Assembly: GCA_032622095.1 (NCBI GenBank)
Contig: CP136065.1
Coordinates: 42,195,503-42,259,502 of the forward strand
Origin: Siphonodentalium dalli
Lineage: Eukaryota > Mollusca > Scaphopoda > Gadilida > Siphonodentaliidae
Length of the DNA stretch: 64,000 nt
Direction of reading: 5' to 3'
Part shown: piece by piece, positions 23,573-35,270 of the stretch
How positions within the stretch are numbered: the stretch's first letter is position 1
Layout of the letters: the number at the start of each line of letters is the position of its first letter
Notes under the pieces: generated by a model
Told to the model about the DNA's origin: nothing
What the model saw: only the letters and a program-made list of their open reading frames with translations
Database searches by the model: none
Made by a program: the position numbers and the translations under genes

Positions 23573-25788
23573 ATTGTCAGAACATCGCGGTATGTGGGGA
23601 CGATTTCTACATGTGAATCAAGACTGACACGTCGTCGGTTTGCAACTAGTATAGTCAGCAACATATAGGTCCGCTCCAAATGTATAGAGAAATTTCCAGC
23701 ACGTGTTATGCGCACTGCTGCTTTAATCAGATTAGACAGGTTATTTGTTTACCAAACGACAGGTGGTCCCATCCAGACGGACCAGTAATCAGTTTACAAG
23801 TGTAAGATTAATTCGTTTTCGTCGACTACCAACATATGATTTTCAATTAAACAGGCCACATACCTGCGAATAGCGCATACATGTACTACCAAAATTTTTG
23901 TAGTATGCGGTATTCGGATACGATTTTCGTTTTCTGCATATAATTATACATGCAGTACGTGACATTTCTTATTATTGGAAGTTCTGTGTAGAAGGTAGGT
24001 GTCATCTAGTGAACCAAGGAGCAACGTGAATTTCGTTATTTATTCCTTATTCCTTATTCGCAAAATATCGGAAATTGTGGCAAATGACCACAACTTCTCA
24101 AGTGGCCAGGTGGGCGGAACATTTTGGGCCGAAATATTTTTGGGTCGAGTTCGTAAAAGTGGTCCGAAAAAGTGTCGAACCTGTGCTCGGTCCGAAAAAA
24201 ATTAGAAAATGTGGCAAATGACCACGAGAACATACTCAGTTAAAAATAACAAAAATTTGGGCCAAATTCTCAAGTGACCAGGTGGGCGGAACATTTTGGG
24301 CTGAACATGGTAAATATTGGAAAATGTTAAGGCATTGCAAAATATTCTGAAAATCTTATTCAGACTAAAATATTTGAACTTACTACACGATAAGCGATGT
24401 TTGTTGACAAATCACTGTAACATTTATTGAGGTATGCACATGCAGGCGATGTTTTATTGCAAGGTAAGATAAAATGGATTAGTTTTGTGGAAGTGGTTAA
24501 TCGTGAAGTAAACATGGAAAACGTTTGGTCAACTCAGTCATCGTTAAGCAAAACAACCCTAAACACTTCAACTGATTGAAAATTATGAACGTAATCTTTT
24601 CGACAGGCTGAATTCGTTCACATCTACCAGAGCTATATTATAATCTACCAGAGCTATATTATACAGCCACATACAGGTCTCCATTAAAGAATCGATATCT
24701 GGTATATTTGCCAGCCCATTTATCTAACTTCTGACTGAAAATACGAACAACCAACAATAAATTGCCAGTTGAAAAGAATAGATGGAAAAAAGGAAAATAT
24801 AATAATGATTTAATTTGTTGTTGTTTCAGCGATAACCCTTGTAAAGAGTGCCATTTGTTTTATCGTATATCAAGAGCTGAAATGTATACGCAAACTATAT
24901 ATTCCCACATATTCTTGGGATCATCCGAGCCACAATAAATTCCATGGATTACTTTATCTTAAATTATGAGCGTTCTGAAAAGATTGTGCATCTTTTTTCT
25001 AATTACTATTGAAAAACATTCCTTAAGATAATAGTACATACATGTATTGATGAAAAGGTATATTTATATATATCTAATGAGACACATCTATAAATTGGAA
25101 AGTGCAGAATAATGCAGTGTACTATGATAATGGATTATACAGATGTATGGGTTGTGTCTTAGTTATAGTATTATGGTGAGTTTGTTAAAAAAATGTTATA
25201 TGATAATTGTTAATGTATGATAAATTGATTATATAAATTGATTGTACATATGGCGATATGTTTGGCCCTATTACAGCTTAATTGCTGCCTTTGCTTATAA
25301 ACAATATTAACAGTTTTGTTTGCATAACAATGGTTCAGCATGCGAAATATGTTAAAATTTCGTTAGCGGAGAACAATCAACAATGAATATACCAAAAGAA
25401 AGTTTATCGAATTATCCATGTTTTGTAATTAGTATAATTCATATATATATCCTTGACATATCGTAATAACTTTGATAAAAAAATTCAGAATATATGAATG
25501 CGGTAGATCTTGATTTCATTTCGAATGTGTATCGACATAGCTTATAAATTCTTTCAAATTACGTATTTAGATGTTCAAATGAGCCATGTTCGTTTAACTA
25601 CTTTATTATCAAAGCTTGTTTTTGGCCGCACATGTATTTGTGCATCTGTAATTGAATTGATCAAGTATATAATGATGTGTTTTGTATTTTATGGTATTCA
25701 CGTACATGTATATTCTTAACACCATATATTTGGATATATCTTTATAAAATAAAGCCTGTATATATTTTTTATATTTTTCATATACATC
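23573..25788. other. Non-coding stretch with a 172-bp tandem pair
   Basis: 24095-24310 holds two copies, 172 bp apart, of 'ccaggtgggcggaacatttt'. 24345-24425 is a dispersed repeat found inverted at 36985-37075. 24619-24662 has a 21-bp unit, CTACCAGAGCTATATTATAAT, twice. The remainder is AT-rich with no gene. Confidence 0.55.
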
Positions 25789-25990
25789 GACCTATCATAT
25801 CCAATATTCCAAATTAATTATTCCATGAATCAAACCTATAAGTGAATAACCGGGCACTATCCCTACATATTAATATATCCCTGTACACCGACCTATCCTA
25901 TCCAATCTTCCATATTACGTATTTCATAAATCAAACTAATAAGTGAGTAACCGGGCACTAATCCCAATATTATACTGAATGAATGTGGCA
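25788..25990. repeat. 101-bp tandem repeat, 2 copies
   Basis: 'cgacctatcatatccaat' at 25788 and 'cgacctatcctatccaat' 101 bp later. Each continues through 'atcaaac', 'aagtgaataaccgggcacta' and 'atatt'. The copies differ at several positions. Confidence 0.8.
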
Positions 25991-26039
25991 TTCAACTACT
26001 GTTTACCGAAAAATCCCGATCGTAATATTGCAGAAAACA

Positions 26040-26100
26040 CCTTAACTATACGCGCCAATGTAAACATTCACTCCTCAATTCGGGACCAATTTTCCTCCAC
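26040..26100. repeat. Dispersed repeat, inverted copy at 35905-35955
   Basis: 'actcctcaattcgggaccaa' followed by TTTTCC is the complement of the sequence near 35910-35945 (GGAAAATTGGTCCCGAATTG, then AGGCGTGAAT). Function unknown. Confidence 0.6.
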
Positions 26101-26584
26101 CGAGAGTCGATGCATATAATTACTTGCGTCAATCTACACTGGTGGAATCATCGTACAGCGTTGAGTGACATCTTTATACTGCAAGTCAAGAAAGAAATAA
26201 CAGGAGGTTTAGATTGAAAACAAATGAGATATGAACTGATTAATTTTCTACGTACTCGAGGCGGGAAATATTATCCAGTAGTCAGTCAGCTATGTTCTAT
26301 TTCCAAACAACGTATGTGCAACATAACACAGCTCCTTCGTGGGTTGTCACAGAGAAACGACACTTGTTCTACGTGTTCCTCCTAATTTGTTATATATATG
26401 ATGTGGGTCTTACTATATTGCTGTTATTCTGGTAGGGCAAAGCGTTGATGTTACGAACAAGTACCGTTATTTTTCATGAAGTAAATTTTACGGTGTTTGG
26501 CTAATCCAAGATAAAAGAGAAGTTTCTGTAGGAAACATTCAAGAACATATATGTTTTAAATATTTAATAATGCAACAACCAAAC

Positions 26585-27125
26585 ATGTCATTAATTAAAT
26601 ATTTTATCAGGGGTGTCATTAATTAAATATTTAATCAGGGGTGATATAAGTATAACTCATAATTTCACCCGGAGCGGAGAATAGGTATAATTCATAATTT
26701 CATTGAGATCCGAGTAATACTGTTCAAGTTATGGCCCGAACAGACATCGGACGGACCAAAAAGCCAACATCTCCAGATAAACAAAGATGATAAACTATAT
26801 AGAATGTATTATCCGAACAAAACGATTCCAACCTATATTGCATTTCCTCTTAGTAGTGAACATCCGTACCAAATGTCATTTAGATCCGAGCACTACGTTG
26901 AATTTGTGACCTGAACAGACTTCGGACGGACCAAAAAGAAGCCAACATTACCAGATTATCAAAGATCAATAACTCTAGAACGGAAAATCCGAAAAAAACG
27001 TTTGAACACTCAATTGAATGTCCTCGTAGTGGTAAACATACACACCAACCATTGAGATCCAAACAATGCTGTTCAAGTTATGACATGAACAGACATCGTA
27101 CAGACGGATACGGGCAGACGCGCCC
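26585..27125. repeat. Molluscan-type repeat, about 190-bp unit, ending in GACGGATACGGGCAGACG
   Basis: 26585-26645 has a 30-bp unit twice ('cattaattaaatatttatcaggggtg' type). From 26695, decayed units contain 'gagatccgagtaatactgtt', 'caagttatggcc' and 'gaacagacatcggacggacc', repeated near 26880 and 27055. Non-coding. Confidence 0.65.
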
Positions 27126-27142
27126 CGACTGACTAAATGGTA

Positions 27143-27235
27143 GTTATGGGACTTCCAGTTTGTGGGAACTTCGACAAGAGTTATAGGACTTCCAGTTTGT
27201 GGGAACTTCGACAAGAGTTATTGGACTTCCATATT
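27143..27235. repeat. 37-bp tandem repeat, 2.5 copies
   Basis: GTTATGGGACTTCCAGTTTG at 27143 and GTTATAGGACTTCCAGTTTG at 27180, each followed by 'tgggaacttcgacaaga', and then a decayed third copy from 27217. Confidence 0.85.
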
Positions 27236-27608
27236 GTGTTCTTCCGAACTGCCTCTTCTGGGACTAAACCACAAAATACCAAGTTTCAAGGCGACTGAAG
27301 ATCCAAAACTAGTGTTATCACCCCGAAACCAAAAACAAAAAAAGGCCCAAAAAGGCCCATAACTCCGACAACTTAGAGGAAAATTCTAAAGTGACCAAGC
27401 ATGTTCTGGGACTTTTACCGGTTTATAGGACATTCCGAAGGCTCTTTGAAGGTATCTGCTCAAGAGTGTCCAAAGATATCCATATCAAAAGATGTCCATA
27501 GGGTACTAGGACTTTTGTCTGAATCAAATTGTATCATGTTTATGAAACATAATAATGAGACAATATACATTACAATTGTGGGGACTTTCAAAAAGTCCTA
27601 CAACATAT

Positions 27609-27670
27609 CATTCGTAAAGGCGCCCCGACGGACAGCCATTCGTAAAGACGCCCCGACGGACAGCCATTCA
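27609..27670. repeat. 28-bp tandem repeat, 2 copies
   Basis: CATTCGTAAAGGCGCCCC and CATTCGTAAAGACGCCCC, each followed by GACGGACAGC, then a third partial CATTC. Lies just before the 27.7-kb repeat element. Confidence 0.8.
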
Positions 27671-27753
27671 TTTGGTCATCAATTGGTCTTTCTTTTGTTG
27701 TTTTTGACCACTTAAGACTTCCACTTAACTCATAAATTGTACGGAATAACGGG

Positions 27754-29611
27754 CATGAGGTGGTAGTTTGACATGAGGTGGTAGTTTGACATTAGGTGGT
27801 AGTTTGACGTGAGGTGGTAGTTTGACATGATGTGGTAGTTTGACGTGAGGTGGTAGTTTGACATGAGGTGGTAGTTTGACGTGAGGTGGTAGTTTGACGT
27901 GAGGTGGTAGTTTGACGTGAGGTGGTAGTTTGACGTGAGGTGGTAGTTTGACGTGAGGTGGTAGTTTGACGTGAGGTGGTAGTTTGACATGATGTGGTAG
28001 TTTGACGTGAGGTGGTAGTTTGACATGATGTGGTAGTTTGACGTGAGGTGGTAGTTTGACATTAGGTGGTAGTTTGACATTAGGTGGTAGGTTGACATGA
28101 GGTGGTAGTTTGACATGATGTGGTAGTTTGACGTGAGGTGGTAGTTTGACATGAGGTGGTAGTTTGACATGATGTGGTAGTTTGACATGAGGTGGTAGTT
28201 TGACATGGAGCGGTAGTTAGACATGAGGTGGTAGTTTGACATTAGGTGGTAGTTTGACATGGAGCGGTAGTTAGACATGAGGTGGTAGTTTGACATGAGG
28301 TGGTAGTTTGACATGGAGCGGTAGTTAGACATGAGGTGGTAGTTTGACATTAGGTGGTAGTTTGACATTAGGTGGTAGTTTGACATGATGTGGTAGTTTG
28401 ACATGAGGTGGTAGTTTGACATGGAGCGGTAGTTAGACATGAGGTGGTAGTTTGACATGAGGTGGTAGTTTGACATGAGGTGGTAGTTTGACATGAGGTG
28501 GTAGTTTGACATGGAGCGGTAGTTTGACATTAGGTGGTCAATCATATGTCACTCCTAATAACTCGGAATAACGGGCATGAGGTGGTAGTTTGACATGGGG
28601 TGGTAGTTTGACATTAGGTGGTAGTTTGACATTAGGTGGTAGTTTGACATTAGGTGGTAGTTGGACATGAGGTGGCAGTTTGACATGATGTGGCAGTTTG
28701 ACATTAGGTGGTAGTTTGACGTGAGGTGGTAGTTTGACATTAGGTGGTAGTTTGACATTAGGTGGTAGTTGGACATGAGGTGGCAGTTTGACATGATGTG
28801 GCAGTTTGACATTAGGTGGTAGTTTGACATGGAGCGGTAGTTAGACATGAGGTGGTAGTTTGACATGAGGTCGTAGTTTGACATGAGGTGGTAGTTTGAC
28901 ATGGGGTGGTAGTTTGACATTAGGTGGTAGTTTGACATTAGGTGGTAGTTTGACATGAGGTGGTAGTTTGACATGAGGTGGTTGTTTGACATTAGGTGGT
29001 AGTTTGACATGAGGTGGTAGTTTGACATTAGGTGGTAGTTTGACATGGAGTGGTAGTTTGACATGAGGTGGTAGTTTGACATTAGGTGGTAGTTTGACAC
29101 GAGGTGGTAGTTTGACATTAGGTGGTAGTTTGACATGAGGTGGTAGTTTGACATGGGGTGGTAGTTTGACATGGGGTGGTAGTTTGACATTAGGTGGTAG
29201 TTTGACATTAGGTGGTAGTTTGACATGAGGTGGTAGTTTGACATGAGGTGGTTGTTTGACATTAGGTGGTAGTTTGACATGAGGTGGTAGTTTGACATGA
29301 GGTGGTAGTTTGACATGAGGAGGTAGTTTGACATGAGGTGGTAGTTTGACATCAGGTGGTAGTGTGACATTATGTGGTAGTGTGACATTAGGTGGTCATT
29401 CATATGTCCCTCCTAAATTGTACGGAATAACGGGCATGAGGTGGTAGTTTGACATGAGGTGGTAGTTTGACATGAGGTGGTAGTTTGACATGAGGTGGTA
29501 GTTTGACATGAGGTGGTAGTTTGACATGAGGTGGTAGTTTGACATGGAGTGGTAGTTTGACATGAGGTGGTATTTTGACATGAGGTTGTAGTTTGACATT
29601 AGGTGGGCAAT
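27754..29611. repeat. 18-bp minisatellite GAGGTGGTAGTTTGACAT, about 100 copies
   Basis: Three blocks (27754-28545, 28577-29403, 29434-29611) of about 44, 46 and 10 units. Each is headed by 'ggaataacgggcatgag'; the first two end 'ggtggtca-tcatatgtc-ctcctaa' and the third ends in 'gtgggcaattatatcaaact'. Variant units cluster: GTGAGG types at 27800-28060, GGAGCGG types in the second half of block 1, and a repeated group containing GGTTGTTTG at about 28979 and 29251. This shows higher-order duplication. The minus strand is open as (MSNYHL)n only because 18 is a multiple of three. Confidence 0.95.
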
Positions 29612-30037
29612 TATATCAAACTTTCTTTTGTCTTTTTTACTATGATATAACCCACATATATTATATAATGTCACATTTGAATATTGTGTAATCAATACTA
29701 CATATATTCTGTACCACCTATACCTACCATTGTATATACTTCACCTCCAATAATGGAGGAATAAAATCATATGTCTGTCTGTCTGACCATGTAAGGCTCA
29801 ATTGTGCACCCATACGGACGGACAGGCGCAAAACTGTATACCCCCATTATTTTAAAGGGGGGGGTGTAATTAACCCAGGAGGAGATCATTGTTGAGCTGC
29901 TCCGGGTGAATTATGCAGCCAATACTCACGCGATTACATGGCGAAAGATATACAAACGGGTTGACGATTAGATAACGATTGATATTCAATCGCAGTAACA
30001 TATGCCACGCGGGATTTGGATTGAGGTTATTAGCATC

Positions 30038-30159
30038 GACTAAATAACGGAGATATTTGAAGCGTTTTTAAAGAGCATTGGAATAGGTTATTAAAGTGTT
30101 TTAAAGAGCGTTTCCTAACATGTTGTCAATTCGTTCATACATATCTCCGTTATTTAGTC
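30038..30159. repeat. 19-bp perfect inverted repeat, loop about 84 bp
   Basis: GACTAAATAACGGAGATAT at 30038-30056 and its exact complement at 30141-30159. The paralogous element has the same pair at about 40493 and 40601 with one change in each arm. Could be internal TIRs of an older small element or a transcript hairpin. Confidence 0.8.
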
Positions 30160-30189
30160 AAAGCACGTTCTATATATATATTTATCATC

Positions 30190-30425
30190 CTTCTGATTGA
30201 CTCACTATACTCCTTCTGATTAACTCACTATACTCCTTCTGATTAACTCACTATACCCCTTCTGATTAACTCACTATACTCCTTCTGATTAACTCACTAT
30301 ACCCCTTCTGATTAACTCACTATACCCCTTCTGATTAACTCACTATATTCCTTCTGATTAACTCACTATACTCCTTCTGATTAACTCACTATACTCCTCC
30401 TGATTAACTCACTATACTCCTTTGA
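30190..30425. repeat. 23-bp tandem repeat CTCCTTCTGATTAACTCACTATA, about 10 copies
   Basis: Nearly identical units with only CTCC/CCCC/TTCC variation at the junction, so recently amplified. The paralogous element has a single partial unit (CCCTTCTGATTA) at the same place. Confidence 0.93.
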
Positions 30426-32032
30426 AATATAATCCTAACCTCGCGTCGCACGTATTACTATGATTGAGTATCAATCGCTATCTAATCGTGAACAAAGATT
30501 AAGTATATTTCGCTATCGAATCGTGTGCGTACTATGTGGAATTATGCCACTTCTTGTGGGGGAAGCGTTGTCAGCTTATACGGGAATATCGTGGAACCAG
30601 CGACTGTGCCTGAAAATTACACACCTCTGTGTTAACCCTTTCTTTACAAATTTGTTATTGGAAATGTTCAGATAATAAGTTCATCAAACAGTTTGTTGAG
30701 CTTATTGTCAGAACATTTCTTTTCAATCAATAGGTATATTCTTCCCATCTCCCGAACTTTTGTCTTCTGTGTGTCTGCCTGTCTATTTTCTGAACATCCC
30801 GCCAGATCAATAATTAGCCACTACAGTGTATACCAATATCTAACAGATGAGTAACGAGTAACGAAATGGTTATACTTCTATTCAGTAGTAAATCCGATTA
30901 AAATGCCCTCTTGAAATTGAACTATCGAAAGGCTATAGAACCTGGATTAAAAGCAGATTTCTCTTTCCTATCCCTTCATCTATAAACTTTATTATTCGGA
31001 CCATACAGAACAAAACCCGTCTGCTATACCCCAATGGTATCAATTGGGGTCTATACCCCAAATGGTATCAATTGGGGGTAACATTTATTTTCTGAGGATA
31101 GGACTTAACAAAAGCCCCCAAGCTTGTTGCTCAATCCTCTTTTGAACAATTTGAGATTATATGTTATGTATTTTTTGTTTGTATTTCTGTTCTGTTTAGT
31201 GTTCAAATAAAATATTGTTTAAACCAAAAGCAGATTAAAATAATGCCCAAGACGGTATACCGTATACCAAGGGTAAACACAATCATTACTTTAAAATTGT
31301 TTCCTCTTTGTCGTTTTGAACAAAAGTAATGGTCCATGTATGAAGATGACAGCATACCTTAATTTTATATCTTTTGATTGAAACACATTGAGCTGTCACT
31401 TAATTGGATCGAATGAAGAACAAATTTTACAACTAAACTGGAGAAACTGTGAGCGTGAACAGGGTGTGTATTATGTACGAATCGTGGTCACGTGACCTAT
31501 TATGGGCCCACTGTGATCGGCATCTTAACGCCTCCTCGGCTTAAACGGCGAATAATTGACAACGATGGATTTCATGGTCGTATTATAGGGTGCTTGTTTA
31601 ATTTGTTACTTTTGGGAGGCACATGGGGAAACGATATTTTCGAATGAATGGCAGAAGCCATTTTTCAAGAAAAGTTTTTATTGTACTCAGCATGTCTAAA
31701 CAGTTTAATCTGGAATTAATATATGGTGATAATCCAACCTTCAATTTGATATAAAATATTTTTCACAGAGATCGAGCGCCCAGATCCGAAAAACTCTCGG
31801 CGACGAAGTATTTCCCTACTCTAATCGCATTATCGTACTTTTTCACGCCTTATTTATATCTAAAATATGCACATAATGGCGTGCCGACATGAGTTTGGTG
31901 TATATCACAATCACCCCCCCCCCCCCCCCAACTCCCGGTCGTGGATTATCCTGGGTGCACCCGTACTATCAATTTGTTTAACCTTCGGAAATTTCATACC
32001 TGGCACAACATTAGGTGGAAATTTCACACAAA
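30426..32032. other. Non-coding stretch
   Basis: 30440-30530 is the inverse of 29925-30015. 31022-31078 has a tandem pair of a unit containing CCCAATGGTATCAATTGGGG, itself a near palindrome. A C16 run lies at 31914-31929. The 71-codon plus-strand frame at 30460 lies over repeat sequence and is not a gene. Confidence 0.5.
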
Positions 32033-32035
32033 TAG

Positions 32036-32273
32036 GTTGCGTATAATTTTGAAGCGCAGTCGTTGGTTCAATTCAAAACGAATGTTGAAGTTTAGAGCAA
32101 AGTATGGCGTACATGCAGAGTATAATTTTGAAGCGCAGTCATGGGTTCCATTCAAAACGAATGTTGAAGTTAAGAGCAAAGTATGGCGTACATGCAGAGT
32201 ATAATTTTGAAGCGCAGTCATGGGTTCCATTCAAAATTAATGTTGAAGTTTAGACCAATTTATGGCGTACAAG
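32036..32273. repeat. 79-bp tandem repeat, 3 copies (left part)
   Basis: TATAATTTTGAAGCGCAGTC starts at 32042, 32121 and 32200, exactly 79 bp apart. Units contain 'attcaaaacgaatgttgaag', 'agagcaaagtatggcgtaca' and 'tgcagag'. The last unit is a variant (AAAATTAATG, TAGACCAATTTATGG). The same variant ends the right part at 32868. Confidence 0.9.
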
Positions 32274-32710
32274 TAGGATAGGATAGGATAGGATATTTTA
32301 TTTCAATATACACACATTAATGCATAATACATTTGACAAATATTACATTGTATATTTGAGGGGGTGGCATAGTCAGATTAGACTGTCTTACTGCCACCCC
32401 CTTAAAGAAGAAAAGATGTTACGATAGGCGGTCAAGATTTCTTGTACAATGCACGGCTATATAATTATGTATCACACAATGGTTGCATTTAACTGGGTTA
32501 TATACATGGAGGGTATACGTCTAGATAAATCGCTTATTGGTTACTCGATGGTTTGTCTCTTTCTTGTCAGTGGGATGTTCCTTGAAAGTCGAGTAAGAAT
32601 GTGCTGAGTGAGGTTGAGGATTGCGATATAGGGGAAGTCACTTATTGACGAGCTACCACTCAGTCGGGACATCTTTGATTGTTGCATTGAATTGTTGCAG
32701 CATATTTTTT
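32274..32710 (-). mobile_element. Non-LTR retrotransposon 3' end with (ATCCT)n tail
   Basis: On the minus strand: a perfect 10-bp stem (32360-32369 with 32392-32401, GGGGGTGGCA), then AT-rich sequence, AATAAAATATCC, and the tandem tail (TATCC)n at 32274-32293. Stem-loop plus short tandem tail marks a LINE (CR1/L2 type) or tail-sharing SINE 3' end. It sits between two parts of the 79-bp array. The upstream part of the insert has no recognisable coding. Confidence 0.65.
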
Positions 32711-32711
32711 A

Positions 32712-32868
32712 ATGCAATCGGCAGTCGTTGATTCAATTCAAAACGAATGTTGAAGTTTAGAGCAAAGTATGGCGTACATGCAGAGTATAATTTTGAAGCG
32801 CAGTCATGGGTTCCATTCAAAATTAATGTTGAAGTTTAGACCAATTTATGGCGTACAAGTAGGTACAT
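32712..32868. repeat. 79-bp tandem repeat, about 2 copies (right part)
   Basis: Repeats the last two units of the left part, including the terminal variant unit and the junction GGCGTACAAGTAGG. Since both parts end with the same variant, the array was duplicated rather than simply split by the insertion. Confidence 0.88.
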
Positions 32869-33099
32869 GCACATGTACCTGCAAGGCCCTGGCATCGCTC
32901 TGCCAACATTGAACCACACCATTAGACTCGCGGGAATGCCTACATGTATAATTATATCTAATTTGATAATAATTGGCGATAAACTTTTTCATCCTGGTAT
33001 GCTGGTGCCCCCTTGTGACCAACCATTGACCCATCGCCGCCTTTAAACCCATGCACACCATTAAATAGTCCATGAATATATTATGATTATGTAAGTTTG

Positions 33100-34080
33100 G
33101 TGAAAATCGGCGAAACAAGTTAATTCATGTACTTTTTGTGTCCCTCCCCTCCCCTCCCCTCCCCTCCCCTCCCCTTCACTGACTCGAATAGGGCCACTTC
33201 ATTAGAATCCTCGTATCATGGAGATTACTATATTTAACTTTGGTGAAAATTTGCGGCTAAAAACATTATTATCAATGTTAGTGCTATTCCCCATTTTGAC
33301 CCTCCCCTCCCAATGCCTGATCCAGACGGCACCAATATGGCGTCTTTAAACCACCCGATTAGATTCCGCTTATCATGGAGAGAAAAATATGTATCAATTT
33401 GGTGGAAATCGGCGCTGAAATTATTTTCATAGCAATTTTGGTGTCCCTCCCCTCTCCCATCGACTCGAGCGGTGCAAATTTTGACATCTATAAACCACAT
33501 CATTAGACTCCTCATGTCATGTAGATGATTATGTATTAAGTTTGGTGGAAATCTGTGACAAAAACTGTCATGGATTTTGTTGCCCCTCTCTTTGTTCTGT
33601 CCCTGACACTAACAACGTCACTTTAGAAAATTTGGACCTGCACCATTATATCGTCCTCGTAAAAGGTTACCCCTGTTAGACCCCTCTGGAGCCATTGTTA
33701 ATTTCTATTGAATACAGACATTCGCAAATATAGATATAGAAGATAAGATATATAAGTTTGGTGAATATCGGCGACAAAACGCATTCTTATCAAATTTTGT
33801 ACCCCTCTATCTTTGATTCAAGCGGCACCAATTTGACGCCTTTAAACCACACGATTAGATTCCTCGTAAATGACGTGGAGAAGAATACGTATCAATTTTG
33901 TGGTAATCGATGGAGGTGACTATATATAAGTTTGGTGGATATCGGCATAATCAAATGTATTGCCCCTCCCCTGACCCAAACGCCTTTTAACCACACGATT
34001 AGATTACTCGTACCACGAAGAAGAATATGTATAAATTCGGTGGAAATCAGCACAGATCCCCTGGTGCAACAACTCCACCA
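33100..34080. repeat. 'tttggtggaaatcggcg' degenerate repeat, block 1
   Basis: About five to six units of 170-190 bp, each with 'tttggtggaaatcggcgaca', 'ttggtgcccctcccctc', 'gactcgagcggcgccaa', 'tttaaaccacacgattagat' and 'tcctcgtatcatggag'. (CCCCT)n runs at 33145-33175. Non-coding. Confidence 0.75.
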
Positions 34081-34464
34081 TGAGTATCCACCTAATACCT
34101 TGATACAAGATTTGTACCTATCGGACCAATATGGAGCATAGACTCACTCACTTAATTGCGATCAAAATTCATCTCAAAGTCCTCTGTGCTTGAGAAAATG
34201 TCACATAACAATTTCTTTAGACCATATTCGCACCTTTAATTTGATGTATCTGCCGCATGGATACAAGGAAGATCAACAAATATATATATAATTATGTGCA
34301 CACATTCGAAACTGGACAAACCATTGAACAGATTCCCATCAAATATAGATAGCACTGCAGAATTCCACTTGTCACAACGATTCACCATGTGTGCTCCTGT
34401 GTGTGTGTGACCTCTGCAGAGTAAATTATTCAGTGCTTGCTATGCTTATATTCATGGTAGTTAC

Positions 34465-34899
34465 GCTGAATAGGCCATTGTCACATGGTTTCGAGCAAAA
34501 AGACACCCAGAATCTCTCAAACGGGCAAAAAGACACACAGGGTGTCCTAAACAAGCAAAATGACACCCAGGATCTCAAAGTCTCACCAAACAACGGGAAT
34601 TTTGTTTAGTCGTCTGCTATTATAATATTATGATAATTATTTGTTTGTGATCGGTGTGAAATATTAACGAAATTTAAATGGGCTTTGAGTCTGATTGGCA
34701 GCGCAGTTGCGCATCCTTGATAATTGGACCAATATTAATAGCAGACGACACGACTAAACAAAATTCCCGTTGTTTGGTGAGACTTTGATATCCTGGGTGT
34801 CATTTTGCTTGTTTTGGGACACCCTGTGTGTCTTTTTGTCAGTTTGAGATATCCTCGGTGTCTTTTTGCTCGAAACCATGCGATAATGACCTATTCAGT
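34465..34899. mobile_element. 435-bp fold-back element with perfect 9-bp target duplication (Mutator-like MITE)
   Basis: Two inverted arms of about 160 bp (CTGAATAGG... at 34466 and ...CCTATTCAG at 34898) around a loop of about 100 bp. The element is flanked by GGTAGTTAC at 34456-34464 and again at 34900-34908. Each arm carries three tandem versions of an approximately 35-bp subrepeat with 'gcaaaaagacacccaggatct'. A 9-bp duplication and long TIRs fit Mutator-like elements; an 8-bp duplicating hAT would be the alternative. No transposase inside. Confidence 0.85.
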
Positions 34900-34919
34900 G
34901 GTAGTTACCGTGGTGTAGT

Positions 34920-35245
34920 CGCAAAGGAAACATGTGGAAATCAGCATTAAAATTATGTTTATAAATGTTGGTGCCCCTCCCCCAATCTGACTCGAACGGC
35001 GCCACTTTTGGTATCTTTAAACCAGCAATTAGATTCATCATATCACTGAGATGATTATAAGTTTGGTGGAAATCAGCGACAATACCATCGATTATGTTTC
35101 CCCCCCCCCCCTTCTGCCCCGGAAACCACCAGCGTCACTTTAGAAATTTTAAACCTCAACCAATATCTTACTGATGAAAACGTTACCCATGTTAGACCCC
35201 TTGAGGCCATCTAGATCCCCCCCCCATTAATTCTTATAGAACACA
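34920..35245. repeat. 'tttggtggaaatcggcg' degenerate repeat, block 2
   Basis: Continuation of the 33.1-34.1 kb repeat beyond the fold-back insertion, with 'tggaaatcagc', 'gcccctccccc', 'gactcgaacggcgccac' and 'accagcaattagattc'. Contains C10-type runs. Confidence 0.7.
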
Positions 35246-35270
35246 GCCAGACATGCAGACATTCACAAAT

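Larger units (their letters stand above)
27704..30425. mobile_element. Composite repeat element, expanded copy (contains 18-bp and 23-bp arrays)
   Basis: Boundaries come from comparison with the unexpanded copy at 40127-40657. Both start TTTGACCACTTAAGACTTCC and share, in order: 'aaattgta(c)ggaata', the 18-bp unit, 'caaactttcttttgtc', 'acggacaggcgcaaaactgt', 'gtgtaattaacccaggagg', 'gggtgaattatgcagc', 'cgattgatattcaatcgcag', a 19-bp inverted pair and a final CCTTCTGATTA. In this copy the 18-bp and 23-bp words are amplified to arrays, giving 2.7 kb instead of 0.53 kb. Sequence at 30440-30530 is the inverse of 29925-30015, so the element may extend further as an inverted repeat. No transposase. 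Confidence 0.75.

Noticed and set aside
27730-29695. Long minus-strand open frames of (MSNYHL)n as a repetitive protein
   Set aside because: An 18-bp unit keeps any stop-free frame open. Unit variants change amino acids freely (M/T, L/I/P/S), there is no signal peptide or non-repetitive domain, and the paralogous element has only about two units.
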